Positions 1-7,784 are shown, numbered from the stretch's first letter. The stretch is DNA of 22,372 nucleotides from Clostridium_AD sp937920395 (GCA_052274345.1 DAVZGP010000067.1:1-22372), one strand, 5' to 3'. The notes: generated by a model not told the origin, from the letters alone. Made by a program: numbers and translations.

Positions 1-140
1 ATGAATTTCATAAAAAAGTTTTTGAAGGTTACATGGATATTTGTAAAAAATATGATAAAATAGAAGTAGTAGATGGTAATAAAAGTGTAGAACAAATACA
101 CAAAGATATAATAAATAAAATTAAAATAATAAAATTATAG
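1..140 (+). CDS. tmk: Thymidylate kinase, C-terminal end (partial)
   Basis: Only the last 45 codons are present, in the frame that begins at base 3 and stops with TAG at 138-140. The peptide FHKKVFEGYMDICKKYDKIE followed by a VVDGN-type segment and a terminal helix resembles the C-terminus of bacterial thymidylate kinase. There a conserved F(H/R)xxVxxGY helix is followed by an I-x-V-(I/V)-(D/N)-A/G strand and an I-x-x-I tail. The family phosphorylates dTMP to dTDP in the cytoplasm. The nucleotide-binding part lies outside the window, so the call rests on this short tail and on context: tmk directly precedes darA and holB in many Firmicutes. The next gene starts 15 bases after the stop, so the two are almost certainly co-transcribed. 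Confidence 0.72.
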   Translation, partial: EFHKKVFEGYMDICKKYDKIEVVDGNKSVEQIHKDIINKIKIIKL

Positions 141-155
141 AAGGGGTGTGATTAT

Positions 156-485
156 ATGAAATTAGTTATTGCAATTGTACAAGATGATGATTCAAATGAT
201 TTAATCGAAACAATAACTGATAAGGGTTTTAGGGTTACAAAACTCGCGACTACTGGAGGATTTTTAAAATCAGGAAATACTACATTATTAATTGGTGTTG
301 AAAAAGAAAAGGTGGATGAAGTTTTAACTATTATCGAGGAAGTATGTAAGGAGAGAAAGCAAATAATATCATCACCATCACCTGTGGCTGGCTCTACAGG
401 GGTATATATGCCATTTCCTATTGAAGTAGATGTAGGTGGAGCAAATGTATTCGTAGTTGATGTAGATAAGTATATAAAGGTATAA
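156..485 (+). CDS. darA: Cyclic-di-AMP receptor DarA (PII-like, YaaQ family)
   Basis: A 109-residue protein starting MKLVIAIVQDDDSNDLIETI, with the length and pattern of the YaaQ/DarA/PstA family. These are small trimeric PII-like proteins that bind cyclic-di-AMP. Visible family features are the first strand KLVIAIVQDDD, the segment FRVTKLATTGGFLKSGNTTLLIG (here split by its glycine-rich T-loop base, about residues 28-50), and a C-terminal strand ending NVFVVDVDKYIKV. The start is supported by GAAGGGGTG 6-15 bases upstream. It lies between tmk and holB as in other Firmicutes, in what looks like one operon. The downstream partner of DarA in signalling is not established, so a specific physiological role should not be assumed. 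Confidence 0.9.
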   Translation: MKLVIAIVQDDDSNDLIETITDKGFRVTKLATTGGFLKSGNTTLLIGVEKEKVDEVLTIIEEVCKERKQIISSPSPVAGSTGVYMPFPIEVDVGGANVFVVDVDKYIKV

Positions 486-542
486 TTAATTGGAAGCAAG
501 TATATATAAAGTTATACTTGCTTCTGTGCATGGAGGCCTAAA

Positions 543-1487
543 ATGAGTTTTGAGGATATAATAGGACATAATAATATAAAAAATCAAATAACGAAAGCCA
601 TACAATTAGATAAATTATCGCATGCTCATATTTTAGTTGGAGAAGATGGAATAGGGAAAAGTATACTCGCTAAAAACATAGGGCTTATGATTTTAGGTAA
701 AAATGAAGATAGGCAGTATGTTGATTTAGTTGAATGGCAAATTGATAAAAATAAAAGTACAATAGGCGTTAGTTCTATAAGAACCTTGATTGAAGAGATT
801 AATAAAAAACCTTTTGAAGGAGATAAGAAAGTTATTATTATATACCACGCTCACAAAATGACAGTGCAAGCGCAAAATGCTTTTTTAAAAACAATTGAGG
901 AGCCACCTAAAAATGTGACTATAATCTTATTGTGTGAAAACCTTGAAGTTATATTGGATACAATAAAATCAAGATGCCAAATACATAAGCTGAAGAATTT
1001 GAATAGGGATGAAATGAAAGAGTTTTTAAGTAAAAATTATTCCGATTTACAAATAGATCAAATAAAAGTGATTTTAGCTTTTAGTGATGGAATACCAGGA
1101 AAGGCTGAAAAATTTATTAATGATAATAATTTTAAGGATATTAGAGATATTACCTTGGAAATATTGCTTAAGTTAAATAGTGTTAGAACTGAGGAATTAA
1201 TTAAATATGAAAAGAAATTATCTAATCAAAAAGACAACTTTGAAGAAATATTAACTGCATTTCTTTCGTATATTAGGGATACTATAATATATAAGGAAGT
1301 TGAAGAAGAAAATTTAATTATTAATATAGATAAATTATTAAATATAAAAGAGTTATCTAACATATTTTCATTTAACAAATTAAATGGTATTATAAATATA
1401 ATAAATGATACTCGAGAAAACTTAGATAGAAATGTTAACCCGTCGTTAGCGTTTGAAGTAATGTTACTTAAAATGCAGGAGGTTTAA
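543..1487 (+). CDS. holB: DNA polymerase III delta' subunit (clamp loader)
   Basis: A 314-residue AAA+ clamp-loader subunit. It helps load the sliding clamp on DNA with the delta and tau/gamma subunits. Visible motifs: the N-terminal MSFEDIIGHNNIKNQI, a Walker A-like GEDGIGKS at residues 33-40, the conserved AQNAFLKTIEEPP helix, and the sensor/SRC motif IKSRCQIH. The four zinc-binding cysteines that most bacterial delta' and gamma subunits carry after Walker A are absent: that stretch (about residues 48-66) has no cysteine. I recall other clostridial homologues with the same loss, so this is probably a lineage trait and not a defect. GGAGG at 531-535 sits 7 bases before the ATG. The gene is followed 27 bases later by ricT. 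Confidence 0.92.
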   Translation: MSFEDIIGHNNIKNQITKAIQLDKLSHAHILVGEDGIGKSILAKNIGLMILGKNEDRQYVDLVEWQIDKNKSTIGVSSIRTLIEEINKKPFEGDKKVIIIYHAHKMTVQAQNAFLKTIEEPPKNVTIILLCENLEVILDTIKSRCQIHKLKNLNRDEMKEFLSKNYSDLQIDQIKVILAFSDGIPGKAEKFINDNNFKDIRDITLEILLKLNSVRTEELIKYEKKLSNQKDNFEEILTAFLSYIRDTIIYKEVEEENLIINIDKLLNIKELSNIFSFNKLNGIINIINDTRENLDRNVNPSLAFEVMLLKMQEV

Positions 1488-1514
1488 CGACATTTCGCAA
1501 GGAGATGATTTAAC

Positions 1515-2426
1515 ATGGTTACAGTAATAGGAGTACGATTTAAGAAAGCTGGTAAGATATATTATTTTAGTCCAAACGATATAGATATTAAAAAAGAAGA
1601 TAGAGTTATTGTAGAAACTGTAAGAGGGATAGAATTTGGAGAATGTGTTATTGGGAAAAAAGAGATAATGGAAGATGATATAGTATCTCCTCTCAAATGT
1701 GTTATTAGAAAAGCTACAGATGCAGATGCAGAGAAAGACTTGGATAATAAGCGAAAAGAAAAGGAAGCATATGAAATATGCTTAGAGAAGATACATAAAC
1801 ATGAACTTGATATGAAGCTTATAGATGTAGAGTATACATTTGATAATAACAAAGTTATATTTTATTTTACGGCAGATGGACGTGTTGATTTTCGTGAACT
1901 CGTAAAAGATTTAGCTGCAGTTTTCAGAACAAGAATAGAACTTAGACAAATAGGCGTTAGGGATGAAGCAAAAATGGTTGGTGGTCTGGGACCATGTGGT
2001 AGACCTATGTGTTGCTCAACTTTTCTTGGTGAATTTGCACCAGTATCAATAAAAATGGCTAAAGAGCAAAATTTATCATTAAATCCTACAAAAATTTCAG
2101 GTATTTGTGGTAGATTAATGTGTTGTTTGAATTATGAGCAGGAAACTTATGAAAAAATAAGAAAAACTTTACCTACAGTAGGGTCTGTAGTAGATACACC
2201 TTATGGGAAATCAGAAGTCATTGGCAATAGTGTTGTAAAAGAATCAGTCAAGATTAAGATAAAACTTAATGGTAGTGATGAAGAAATCGTTGAGGTTAAA
2301 ATTGAAGACTTAACATTAGTTACAGGAAGATATGAAGATGCTGCAAATGATGAAGATATTAAATTAGAATTATCTAAAAATGGAGAAGATGCGTATATAA
2401 TAAAGGAATTAATTAAAGATAACTAG
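1515..2426 (+). CDS. ricT: RicT / YaaT, PSP1-domain regulator of the Ric complex
   Basis: A 303-residue PSP1-family protein. In Bacillus subtilis RicT (YaaT) acts with RicA and RicF in a complex that carries Fe-S clusters, supports RNase Y-dependent mRNA maturation, and influences sporulation, competence and biofilm formation. Sequence evidence is the PSP1 core with two cysteine clusters, GPCGRPMCC (C161, C166, C167) and GICGRLMCC (C198, C203, C204), the spacing typical of the family. The segment TPYGKSEVIG follows at about residues 228-237. AAGGAGATG ends 6 bases before the ATG. ricA and ricF homologues are not in the window. The stop overlaps the Shine-Dalgarno of the next small gene, indicating tight coupling. 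Confidence 0.92.
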   Translation: MVTVIGVRFKKAGKIYYFSPNDIDIKKEDRVIVETVRGIEFGECVIGKKEIMEDDIVSPLKCVIRKATDADAEKDLDNKRKEKEAYEICLEKIHKHELDMKLIDVEYTFDNNKVIFYFTADGRVDFRELVKDLAAVFRTRIELRQIGVRDEAKMVGGLGPCGRPMCCSTFLGEFAPVSIKMAKEQNLSLNPTKISGICGRLMCCLNYEQETYEKIRKTLPTVGSVVDTPYGKSEVIGNSVVKESVKIKIKLNGSDEEIVEVKIEDLTLVTGRYEDAANDEDIKLELSKNGEDAYIIKELIKDN

Positions 2427-2439
2427 GAGGGGGGGGAAG

Positions 2440-2643
2440 ATGAAGTCAGTTATAAAAGTATGTAACATGAATACTTCAGAAGATATTAGTAATATTAATT
2501 TAGCAATATCAAATAATCAAGGCGTAATCGCTTGCCAAATAAATATCGAAAGTAAACAAATAGAAATAATATATGATGATTATTTTATAAAATTGGATAA
2601 TTTAATTGAATCAATTGAAGAAGCTGGGTATGCAGTTATATAA
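2440..2643 (+). CDS. Small HMA-fold (heavy-metal-associated-like) protein lacking CxxC
   Basis: A 67-residue protein preceded by a very strong AGGAGGGGGGG site that begins inside the ricT stop region. The pattern fits one HMA ferredoxin-like domain: an N-terminal strand (VIKVCNM), a helix, GVIACQINIESKQIEIIYDD, a second helix and the typical end IEEAGYAVI. The CxxC metal-binding loop is not conserved. One cysteine (C8) remains where the pair should be, followed by NMNTSED, and a second cysteine (C31) lies in a strand. Classic copper delivery is therefore doubtful; the domain may have been kept for another binding role. It is the last gene of the tmk-darA-holB-ricT operon and is followed immediately by a terminator. 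I do not recognise a named family. Confidence 0.75.
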   Translation: MKSVIKVCNMNTSEDISNINLAISNNQGVIACQINIESKQIEIIYDDYFIKLDNLIESIEEAGYAVI

Positions 2644-2682
2644 AAAAAACGGAGAAAATGAAATTTTCTCCGTTTTTTATTT
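2644..2682 (+). terminator. Intrinsic terminator after the ricT operon
   Basis: A 16-bp perfect stem (2644-2659 with 2663-2678) with a 3-base loop and the core CGGAGAAAAT/ATTTTCTCCG. It is flanked by an A run on the left and a T run on the right, so it could work on both strands. It starts directly at the stop codon of the HMA-fold gene. Confidence 0.92.
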
Positions 2683-2723
2683 TTTAATAATTAAAATTAA
2701 AACAAAAATATAAATATTAACAT

Positions 2724-2753
2724 TTGAATATGCTTTTTTTTAATGGAGATAAT
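2724..2753 (+). promoter_or_regulatory. Putative sigma-A promoter of the YkuS-like gene
   Basis: TTGAAT at 2724-2729 and GATAAT at 2748-2753 with an 18-base spacer that contains a T run. It lies between the previous terminator and the ATG at 2790. Found by eye against the vegetative consensus. Confidence 0.5.
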
Positions 2754-2789
2754 AATTTAATAAAACAATTTCGAATGGAGGCGTAAAAT

Positions 2790-3050
2790 ATGAAAAAAGT
2801 AGCAGTACAAGAGGGACTGAAGCCAATTATAAGTTATTTAAGTAATGAAGGTTATACTGTCAAAGAATTTAACAATAGTAAAAAGAATGCAGGTCATTTT
2901 TTAGATAGGTATGATGTCGTTGTCGTTACTGGCGAAAATCAAAATATAATGGGAATTGAAGAAACTATAACAACTAGTCCGATTATCGATGCGACTGGTA
3001 TGACAGGGGAAGAAGTTAGGGATCAAATAGAAAAAAGTAATAGGAAATAA
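2790..3050 (+). CDS. YkuS / UPF0180 family protein
   Basis: An 86-residue protein matching the UPF0180 (YkuS) family of small Firmicute proteins of unknown function. Family features: an N-terminal KVAVQEGLKPI strand and helix, a central strand DVVVVTGENQNIMGIEET, and the segment SPIIDATGMTGEEVRDQIE. B. subtilis YkuS has the equivalents VVTGQDSNVMGI and the late helix. No catalytic motif is evident and no cysteines are present. GGAGGCG lies 7 bases before the ATG. The gene appears monocistronic, with its own candidate promoter and terminator. Confidence 0.85.
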   Translation: MKKVAVQEGLKPIISYLSNEGYTVKEFNNSKKNAGHFLDRYDVVVVTGENQNIMGIEETITTSPIIDATGMTGEEVRDQIEKSNRK

Positions 3051-3071
3051 TATGTGAAGTTGTAATTGATA

Positions 3072-3110
3072 AAGGCTGTTAACCTAAAGGGTTAACAGCC
3101 TTAAGTTTTT
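3072..3110 (+). terminator. Intrinsic terminator after the YkuS-like gene
   Basis: Stem of 13 bp (3072-3084 with 3090-3102), core AGGCTGTTAACC, with a 5-base loop and a T run at 3106-3110. It lies 22 bases after the stop codon. Confidence 0.92.
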
Positions 3111-3263
3111 AATAGAACACATTTTAATATATGAATAATTTTTAAAATAATATTTTTAGCAATTATATAATAATAAGCGGTACAACATGTATGAGACATC
3201 TAAATTATGTCAATGATTATAAATATAGTTGATTAACAAATAAATAATAAAGGGGTTTTAAAT

Positions 3264-3878
3264 ATGAGAATGAAAAAAGGAATAATTAGTATATCTACCA
3301 TTGCTGTATTAATTTTAGTGGTTTTTCTTGCGGTAAGATTTACAGGAGGACAAGAACACGTTGCTAATGTGAAGTCGGGAGATGGTACTATAGTTCAAAA
3401 TGATAATACTAATTCTATAGCAAGTAATGATAAAACGACAAACAAAACTACTTCAGAAGCAGAAACTAATAAAATGGATGTTGCTTATATAAATGATAAA
3501 ACTAATGTTGGAATCTATACTGTTAAAAAGAATGACACAGTGTTTAGTATTGCTAAAACATATATGCCTAGTCAGGATAAAAACAAAATCGTTGAATTTA
3601 TTAAAACTAGAAATAGTATGGGTGAATCTTATAAAATTGTAGAGGGTCAAAAAATAGTAATCCCATATGAAATAAAGTCAGAGGTTTCAAAGGCTGTTGT
3701 TACAGAAGGAAATACTATTGAATATACTGTTAAAAAACAAGATACATTAACTTCAATTGCTAAAAATAATATGCCTTCTTATAGTGTGAAAAAAGCTATT
3801 GTAATGCTAAAGGAAACAAATAAAATTATAAATGAGAACGAAATAAAAGATGGCACACATATTTATATTCCTAGATAA
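3264..3878 (+). CDS. Membrane-anchored protein with two LysM domains
   Basis: A 204-residue protein. Residues 1-5 are positively charged, and 6-25 (GIISISTIAVLILVVFLAV) form one membrane segment or uncleaved signal anchor. About residues 27-82 are a hydrophilic Ser/Thr/Asn/Lys-rich linker. Two LysM domains follow at about 84-135 (starts IYTVKKNDTVFSIAK, ends IVIPY) and 153-204 (starts EYTVKKQDTLTSIAK, ends IYIPR). LysM domains bind N-acetylglucosamine glycans, so the protein probably sits in the membrane with its LysM pair in the wall. No enzymatic domain is present. The layout resembles YneA-type division suppressors but has two LysM domains, so that identity is not claimed. AAAGGGG lies 8 bases before the ATG. 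Confidence 0.85.
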   Translation: MRMKKGIISISTIAVLILVVFLAVRFTGGQEHVANVKSGDGTIVQNDNTNSIASNDKTTNKTTSEAETNKMDVAYINDKTNVGIYTVKKNDTVFSIAKTYMPSQDKNKIVEFIKTRNSMGESYKIVEGQKIVIPYEIKSEVSKAVVTEGNTIEYTVKKQDTLTSIAKNNMPSYSVKKAIVMLKETNKIINENEIKDGTHIYIPR

Positions 3879-3885
3879 CAAACAC

Positions 3886-3930
3886 AAAGAAGTGTATTTT
3901 GAGATAATCAAAGGTACACTTCTTTTTTTA
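3886..3930 (+). terminator. Intrinsic terminator after the LysM gene
   Basis: AAAGAAGTGTATTTTGA (3886-3902) pairs with 3908-3924, with one bulged G and one T-G pair. A five-base loop and a T-rich tail through 3927 follow. It starts 8 bases after the LysM stop and may help insulate the convergent PIN gene. Confidence 0.85.
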
Positions 3931-3977
3931 TAATAGTGCAAAAGAATTAAACTAATTGAGCTGAAGATTAGTTTTTA

Positions 3978-4634
3978 TTAAATTTTGAGTACTTTCATTT
4001 CACTGCTCTCAGCAAAAATAAAATCACCATCCAAAGTTAGTAAGAAATCTATATTGTTGTGCTCTGCAGTTGCTATGTGGAAAGCGTCATTTACTGACAA
4101 TAAGCTGTCACACATAAATTTTTTCACTAATGAAATGCATTCTTCAGAAATATTAAGATATTTTATATTTATAATTTTTTCTAATTCTGAAATTATTTCT
4201 ACAGATTTACTGTAATAGATATTAAGTAGGTTTCTTTTCATAGAATTTTTAGAAATATTATCAAAATATCTTTTATATGGTATATGGATAAGTCTGTCTT
4301 TTTTCTTTTCCTTTAATATTTTTGTGTCATGACGGCTAAAACTATTTGTAATAGATCTAATATTATCCATTGAGTTGTAAGGACTGCTATTATTTATTTT
4401 GCATTGGATGTCACTAATAAATAATTTATAAAGTATTTTATTCATAACCTCAGCTGTTATAATACTAGTAGTGTAAAAAACAGAAGATCCTTCTGAAAGT
4501 TGTTTTAAACATGATAAACAATCGCTATGCTTGATGTCGTCATCATAAATTAAGCTGAGTAAGAAAGATGCATCTAATAACACAGAGTTTTTATTGAAAA
4601 CTATATTTTTAAATGGATATAATATTAATTGCAT
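3978..4634 (-). CDS. PIN-domain protein (VapC-like nuclease fold), stand-alone
   Basis: A PIN-fold protein of 218 residues if it starts at the ATG at 4632-4634. That start has GAGG 6 bases upstream, whereas the ATG 12 bases further out has no ribosome binding site. PIN motifs are clear: VLLDASFLLSL near the N-terminus (Asp 21), ITAEVMN (Glu 62), NDAFHIATA (Asp 183) and LTLDGDFIF (Asp 202 and 204). These are the acidic residues that bind metal in PIN RNases. Between the Glu and the third Asp lies an unusually long, basic stretch (about residues 70-165, with a KEKKKDR cluster), so it is larger than the common VapC toxin of about 130-140 residues. No antitoxin-like gene adjoins it. It could be a stand-alone RNase or an orphan toxin relative; the substrate is unknown. 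Confidence 0.75.
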   Translation of the reverse strand: MQLILYPFKNIVFNKNSVLLDASFLLSLIYDDDIKHSDCLSCLKQLSEGSSVFYTTSIITAEVMNKILYKLFISDIQCKINNSSPYNSMDNIRSITNSFSRHDTKILKEKKKDRLIHIPYKRYFDNISKNSMKRNLLNIYYSKSVEIISELEKIINIKYLNISEECISLVKKFMCDSLLSVNDAFHIATAEHNNIDFLLTLDGDFIFAESSEMKVLKI

Positions 4635-4739
4635 TTTTAACCTCATTAAAATCGATTATTCTATACTAACATATATATTCAACAATGGTTGCTAATAGTA
4701 GTTTAATAATTATAAAAAAATAATAAAGTTTGGATTATC

Positions 4740-4769
4740 TTGATTTACCAATAAAAATTGAGGTATACT
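4740..4769 (+). promoter_or_regulatory. Putative sigma-A promoter of trmN6-rsmI
   Basis: TTGATT at 4740-4745, an 18-base spacer and TATACT at 4764-4769. It lies 55 bases before the ATG at 4824. An apparent extension of the reading frame upstream to 4758 would overlap this -10 element and is unlikely to be translated. Confidence 0.55.
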
Positions 4770-4823
4770 TCTTTTGTTGTGATTTACATAATAAATGCAA
4801 ATTTTATAGAAAGGAGATACATA

Positions 4824-5567
4824 ATGGAGTTTTTAAGAACAGATGAAACTTTAGATGATCTTCAACTAAAAGGTATCCACGTTATTCAAAAAAAACACGC
4901 TTTTAGATTTGGAGTGGATGCTGTACTACTAGCCAATTTCGTAAAAGTAAGAAAAAATGCTAAAGTTGTTGATTTATGCACTGGTACGGGAATAATACCT
5001 TTTATATTAGCAGGTAAAACAGCTGCAAGTAATATAACTGGCGTAGAAATTCAAGAAGAGTTTGTTGATATGGCAAATAGGTCTATAAAATATAATAATT
5101 TAGAGGAGAAAATCAGATTTATAAATGGAGACTTAAAAGATATAGAACTTATTAAAAGGATTGATAAGGTAGATATTGTTACTGTTAATCCACCGTATAA
5201 ACTTCAAAATTCTGGATTAGTAAGTATAAACGATAAAGAAGCTATAGCTAGACATGAAATTTGTTGCACGTTAGAAGATGTAATTATTGCATGTAGAATT
5301 CTTTTGAAAAATAACGGCCGAATATATATGGTCCATAGACCGGATAGATTAGCTGATATATTGTGCACTATGAGAAAGCATAGGATTGAGCCCAAACGTA
5401 TAAGAATGGTGCACCCAAGCGTCAATAAAGCGCCTAATATTGTACTTATCGAAGGTCAGAGAGATGGTGGGGCATTTTTAAAATGGGATACTCCTCTGTA
5501 TGTTCACACATTAGATGGCGGTTATACTCAGGAAATTAAAGATATGTATAATTCAGATATGATTTAA
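4824..5567 (+). CDS. tRNA1(Val) adenine-37 N6-methyltransferase family (TrmN6/YabB)
   Basis: A Rossmann-fold SAM-dependent methyltransferase of 247 residues. The start at 4824 is chosen because AAAGGAGAT precedes it and the product begins MEFLRTDETLDDLQLKG, as family members do. Motifs: HAFRFGVDAVLLANF, the SAM-binding VVDLCTGTGIIPFILAG, the acidic motif GVEIQEEFVDMA, and the target-base motif VNPPY (N122-Y125) typical of adenine-N6 methyltransferases. The E. coli relative modifies A37 of valine tRNA1; the exact substrate here is inferred. It is separated from rsmI by 29 bases, and the same yabB-rsmI proximity occurs in B. subtilis, which supports a shared RNA-modification operon. Confidence 0.88.
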   Translation: MEFLRTDETLDDLQLKGIHVIQKKHAFRFGVDAVLLANFVKVRKNAKVVDLCTGTGIIPFILAGKTAASNITGVEIQEEFVDMANRSIKYNNLEEKIRFINGDLKDIELIKRIDKVDIVTVNPPYKLQNSGLVSINDKEAIARHEICCTLEDVIIACRILLKNNGRIYMVHRPDRLADILCTMRKHRIEPKRIRMVHPSVNKAPNIVLIEGQRDGGAFLKWDTPLYVHTLDGGYTQEIKDMYNSDMI

Positions 5568-5596
5568 TTTAAATACTAAAGAAAAGGGTGATTAGA

Positions 5597-6439
5597 ATGG
5601 CAGGAAAATTATATTTAGTACCAACTCCTATAGGGAATTTAAAGGATATTACACTTAGAGCACTAGAAGTGCTTCAAAGTGTTGATATAATAGCAGCAGA
5701 AGATACAAGGCAAAGTTTAAAACTTTTAAATCATTTTAATATAAAAAAAATTCTTATAAGTTATCATAAGTTTAATGAGTTAGGAAAAAGTGAGGATATA
5801 ATTAGGCAAGTAAAGGAAGGAAAAAATATAGCTATTATTAGTGATGCAGGTACACCTGGAATATCTGATCCTGGAAGTGTTATAGTTTCAAAGTGTATAG
5901 AGCAAAACATAGAATTTGTGGTATTACCTGGAGCTACTGCGATTACTACTGCACTTGTATATTCTGGTATGGATACTACAAAATTCATTTTTAGAGGTTT
6001 TTTACCTAGGGAAAACAAAGAAAGAAAGCCTATTATTGATGATTTAATAAATAGAAGTGAAACATTAATTTTCTATGAAGCTCCTCACAGACTTTTAAGT
6101 ACTTTAGAATTCCTGTATGAGAATATTGGGAACAGAAAGATATCAATGTGTAGAGAGCTTACAAAACTGTATGAAGAGATAATACGGCTAACATTAGAAG
6201 AAGCAATAGAATATTACAAGCAGAATGTTCCAAGAGGAGAATATGTATTAGTAATTGAAGGTAAGAGTAAGGAAGCTATAGATAAAGAGGAAAGAGCTAA
6301 ATGGGATTCACTAACTATAGAAGAGCATATACAAAAATATATGGATGAAGGAATAAATAAAAAAGATGCAATGAAGGTGGTTGCAAAGGATAGGAATATG
6401 CCTAAATCTGAAATTTATAAACATTCACTAAAGTTATGA
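5597..6439 (+). CDS. rsmI: 16S rRNA (cytidine-1402-2'-O)-methyltransferase RsmI
   Basis: A 280-residue tetrapyrrole-methylase-fold protein that uses SAM to 2'-O-methylate C1402 in the 30S decoding centre. The ATG at 5597 is preferred, with AAAAGGG 8 bases upstream and the product starting MAGKLYLVPTPIGNLKDITL; an upstream in-frame GTG at 5588 overlaps this site. Motifs: PTPIGNLKD (residues 9-16), AAEDTR, ISDAGTPGISDPG (SAM-binding), VLPGATAITTALVYSG, FRGFLPR and FYEAPHR, all diagnostic for RsmI/YraL proteins. The C-terminal part has the usual helical tail. It is the last gene of the trmN6-rsmI pair; no clear terminator follows within the next 100 bases. Confidence 0.95.
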   Translation: MAGKLYLVPTPIGNLKDITLRALEVLQSVDIIAAEDTRQSLKLLNHFNIKKILISYHKFNELGKSEDIIRQVKEGKNIAIISDAGTPGISDPGSVIVSKCIEQNIEFVVLPGATAITTALVYSGMDTTKFIFRGFLPRENKERKPIIDDLINRSETLIFYEAPHRLLSTLEFLYENIGNRKISMCRELTKLYEEIIRLTLEEAIEYYKQNVPRGEYVLVIEGKSKEAIDKEERAKWDSLTIEEHIQKYMDEGINKKDAMKVVAKDRNMPKSEIYKHSLKL

Positions 6440-6535
6440 TTAAACTAAAGAATGTAGAAACATGCAGATAAAAGTTGAAAAATAAACACATAATAGAAAA
6501 TTAAAATAAAATTTACAAAACAATCTATGTTTCCA

Positions 6536-6565
6536 TTGAGGTTTTTAACAAAATAATGGTATACT
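6536..6565 (+). promoter_or_regulatory. Putative promoter of the NlpC/P60 gene (extended -10)
   Basis: TTGAGG at 6536-6541, an 18-base spacer and TATACT at 6560-6565 preceded by TGG, an extended -10. It lies about 70 bases before the TTG start at 6637. The -10 overlaps an upstream in-frame ATG at 6556, which argues against that codon as the start. Confidence 0.6.
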
Positions 6566-6636
6566 ATAGTCATTGCTTTAAAAGTAATGAGTTAGAAATG
6601 AGTAAACATACAGAATTTACATATGGAGGGATTAAG

Positions 6637-7743
6637 TTGCGCAAAAGAATAATATCATTGATAGTAACAATTGGCCTTGCGGCTACAATAAGTATTCAGG
6701 TAATGGCAAATCCATTATCAGATAAACTTAGTAATCAAAAAAGTCAGTTAGAAAGTCAAAAAAACGCATACAAGAAAGCTCAAAGTAATATTGAAAGCAT
6801 AGAAATATCTATTGAAAAATTAGATTCTGACATAGAAAAGATGTATGCACAAGTTGATAAAACAAAGGTTAAAGTAACAGAAACACAGAAGCAAATAGAA
6901 AAGACAACAAAGGATATTAAGGTTGCACAGGATAATATTAAAAAAGAAGAAAACTTATTTAATGCTAGAATGCGAAGCATGTATATGAATGGTGTTGATA
7001 GCTATGTGGAGGTTTTATTAGATTCCAAGGGAATAGAAGATTTTATTTCAAGAGCTGAAACTGTTAAAAAAATTGTTGAGTATGATAACAGTATTATAGC
7101 AGAGCTAACAGCTAAAAAGAGTGAGGTTGAAAAACAAAAAGTATCACTTGAAACTGAGAAAACAAAGTTATTAACGTTAAAAGCTGATAATGAAGCTAAA
7201 CTCGCAAAGCTTAAAGATACTAAGAAAGAACAAAGCGTATTTATTTCAGAAGCCACAAAGCAAGAAAAATTGTATTCTGGTAAGGTTACTGATGGACAAG
7301 CTACAGTAGCAGCTACTATGAAACAAATACAACAAATAAAGGATAATACTCCTAAATATACTGCATCTAGAGGTGGATCAGCATCGTCATTTAGTTCAAA
7401 TGCAGTAGTTGCATATGCAAGTAATTTTTTAGGAACTCCATATGTTTGGGGCGCTAGTGGTCCTAAGTTTTTTGATTGCTCTGGATTTATGCAATATGTA
7501 TATGCACATTTTGGTGTTTCACTTAGTAGAACTACATTTACACAGATAAATGAAGGCACCTATGTAGCTAGAGAAAATTTACAACCAGGAGATTTAATTT
7601 TCTTTGGTACACAATCAAATCCACATCATGTAGGAATGTATGTAGGTAATAATTCGTATATTCAAGCACCTCGTACTGGTGATGTAATTAAAATATCAGC
7701 ACTTACAAGAGGTGATTACCTTACTGCGAGAAGAGTTAGGTAA
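6637..7743 (+). CDS. Secreted CwlO/PcsB-like NlpC/P60 peptidoglycan endopeptidase
   Basis: A 368-residue secreted cell-wall hydrolase starting with TTG at 6637, preceded by GGAGGG with a 6-base gap. Residues 1-23 form a signal peptide (RKR basic end, hydrophobic core, likely cleavage after QVMA). About residues 25-235 are a long Lys/Glu/Gln-rich coiled coil, as in CwlO and PcsB proteins. There it mediates membrane control by FtsEX in known members. The C-terminal NlpC/P60 domain (about 253-368) shows FDCSGF with catalytic Cys 281, HHVGMYVG with His 331, and Q343 in SYIQAP as the third polar residue. The predicted reaction is D,L-endopeptidase cleavage of stem peptides. ftsE/ftsX are not in the window, so FtsEX control is inferred only from architecture. 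Confidence 0.9.
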   Translation: MRKRIISLIVTIGLAATISIQVMANPLSDKLSNQKSQLESQKNAYKKAQSNIESIEISIEKLDSDIEKMYAQVDKTKVKVTETQKQIEKTTKDIKVAQDNIKKEENLFNARMRSMYMNGVDSYVEVLLDSKGIEDFISRAETVKKIVEYDNSIIAELTAKKSEVEKQKVSLETEKTKLLTLKADNEAKLAKLKDTKKEQSVFISEATKQEKLYSGKVTDGQATVAATMKQIQQIKDNTPKYTASRGGSASSFSSNAVVAYASNFLGTPYVWGASGPKFFDCSGFMQYVYAHFGVSLSRTTFTQINEGTYVARENLQPGDLIFFGTQSNPHHVGMYVGNNSYIQAPRTGDVIKISALTRGDYLTARRVR

Positions 7744-7752
7744 GGTTGAATT

Positions 7753-7784
7753 AAAACAGGCTATTTAAATAGCCTGTTTTTTAT
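7753..7784 (+). terminator. Intrinsic terminator after the NlpC/P60 gene
   Basis: AAAACAGGCTA (7753-7763) pairs with TAGCCTGTTTT (7770-7780) around a TTTAAA loop, followed by TT. It starts 9 bases after the stop codon and is near-symmetrical. Confidence 0.9.

Noticed and set aside
3264..4634. LysM gene and PIN gene as a toxin-antitoxin pair
   Set aside because: They are convergent, separated by a terminator, and the LysM protein is a secreted-side membrane protein that does not resemble an antitoxin.
7002..7559. 185-residue open frame on the minus strand
   Set aside because: It is the antisense shadow of the NlpC/P60 gene, whose motifs and start are clear.
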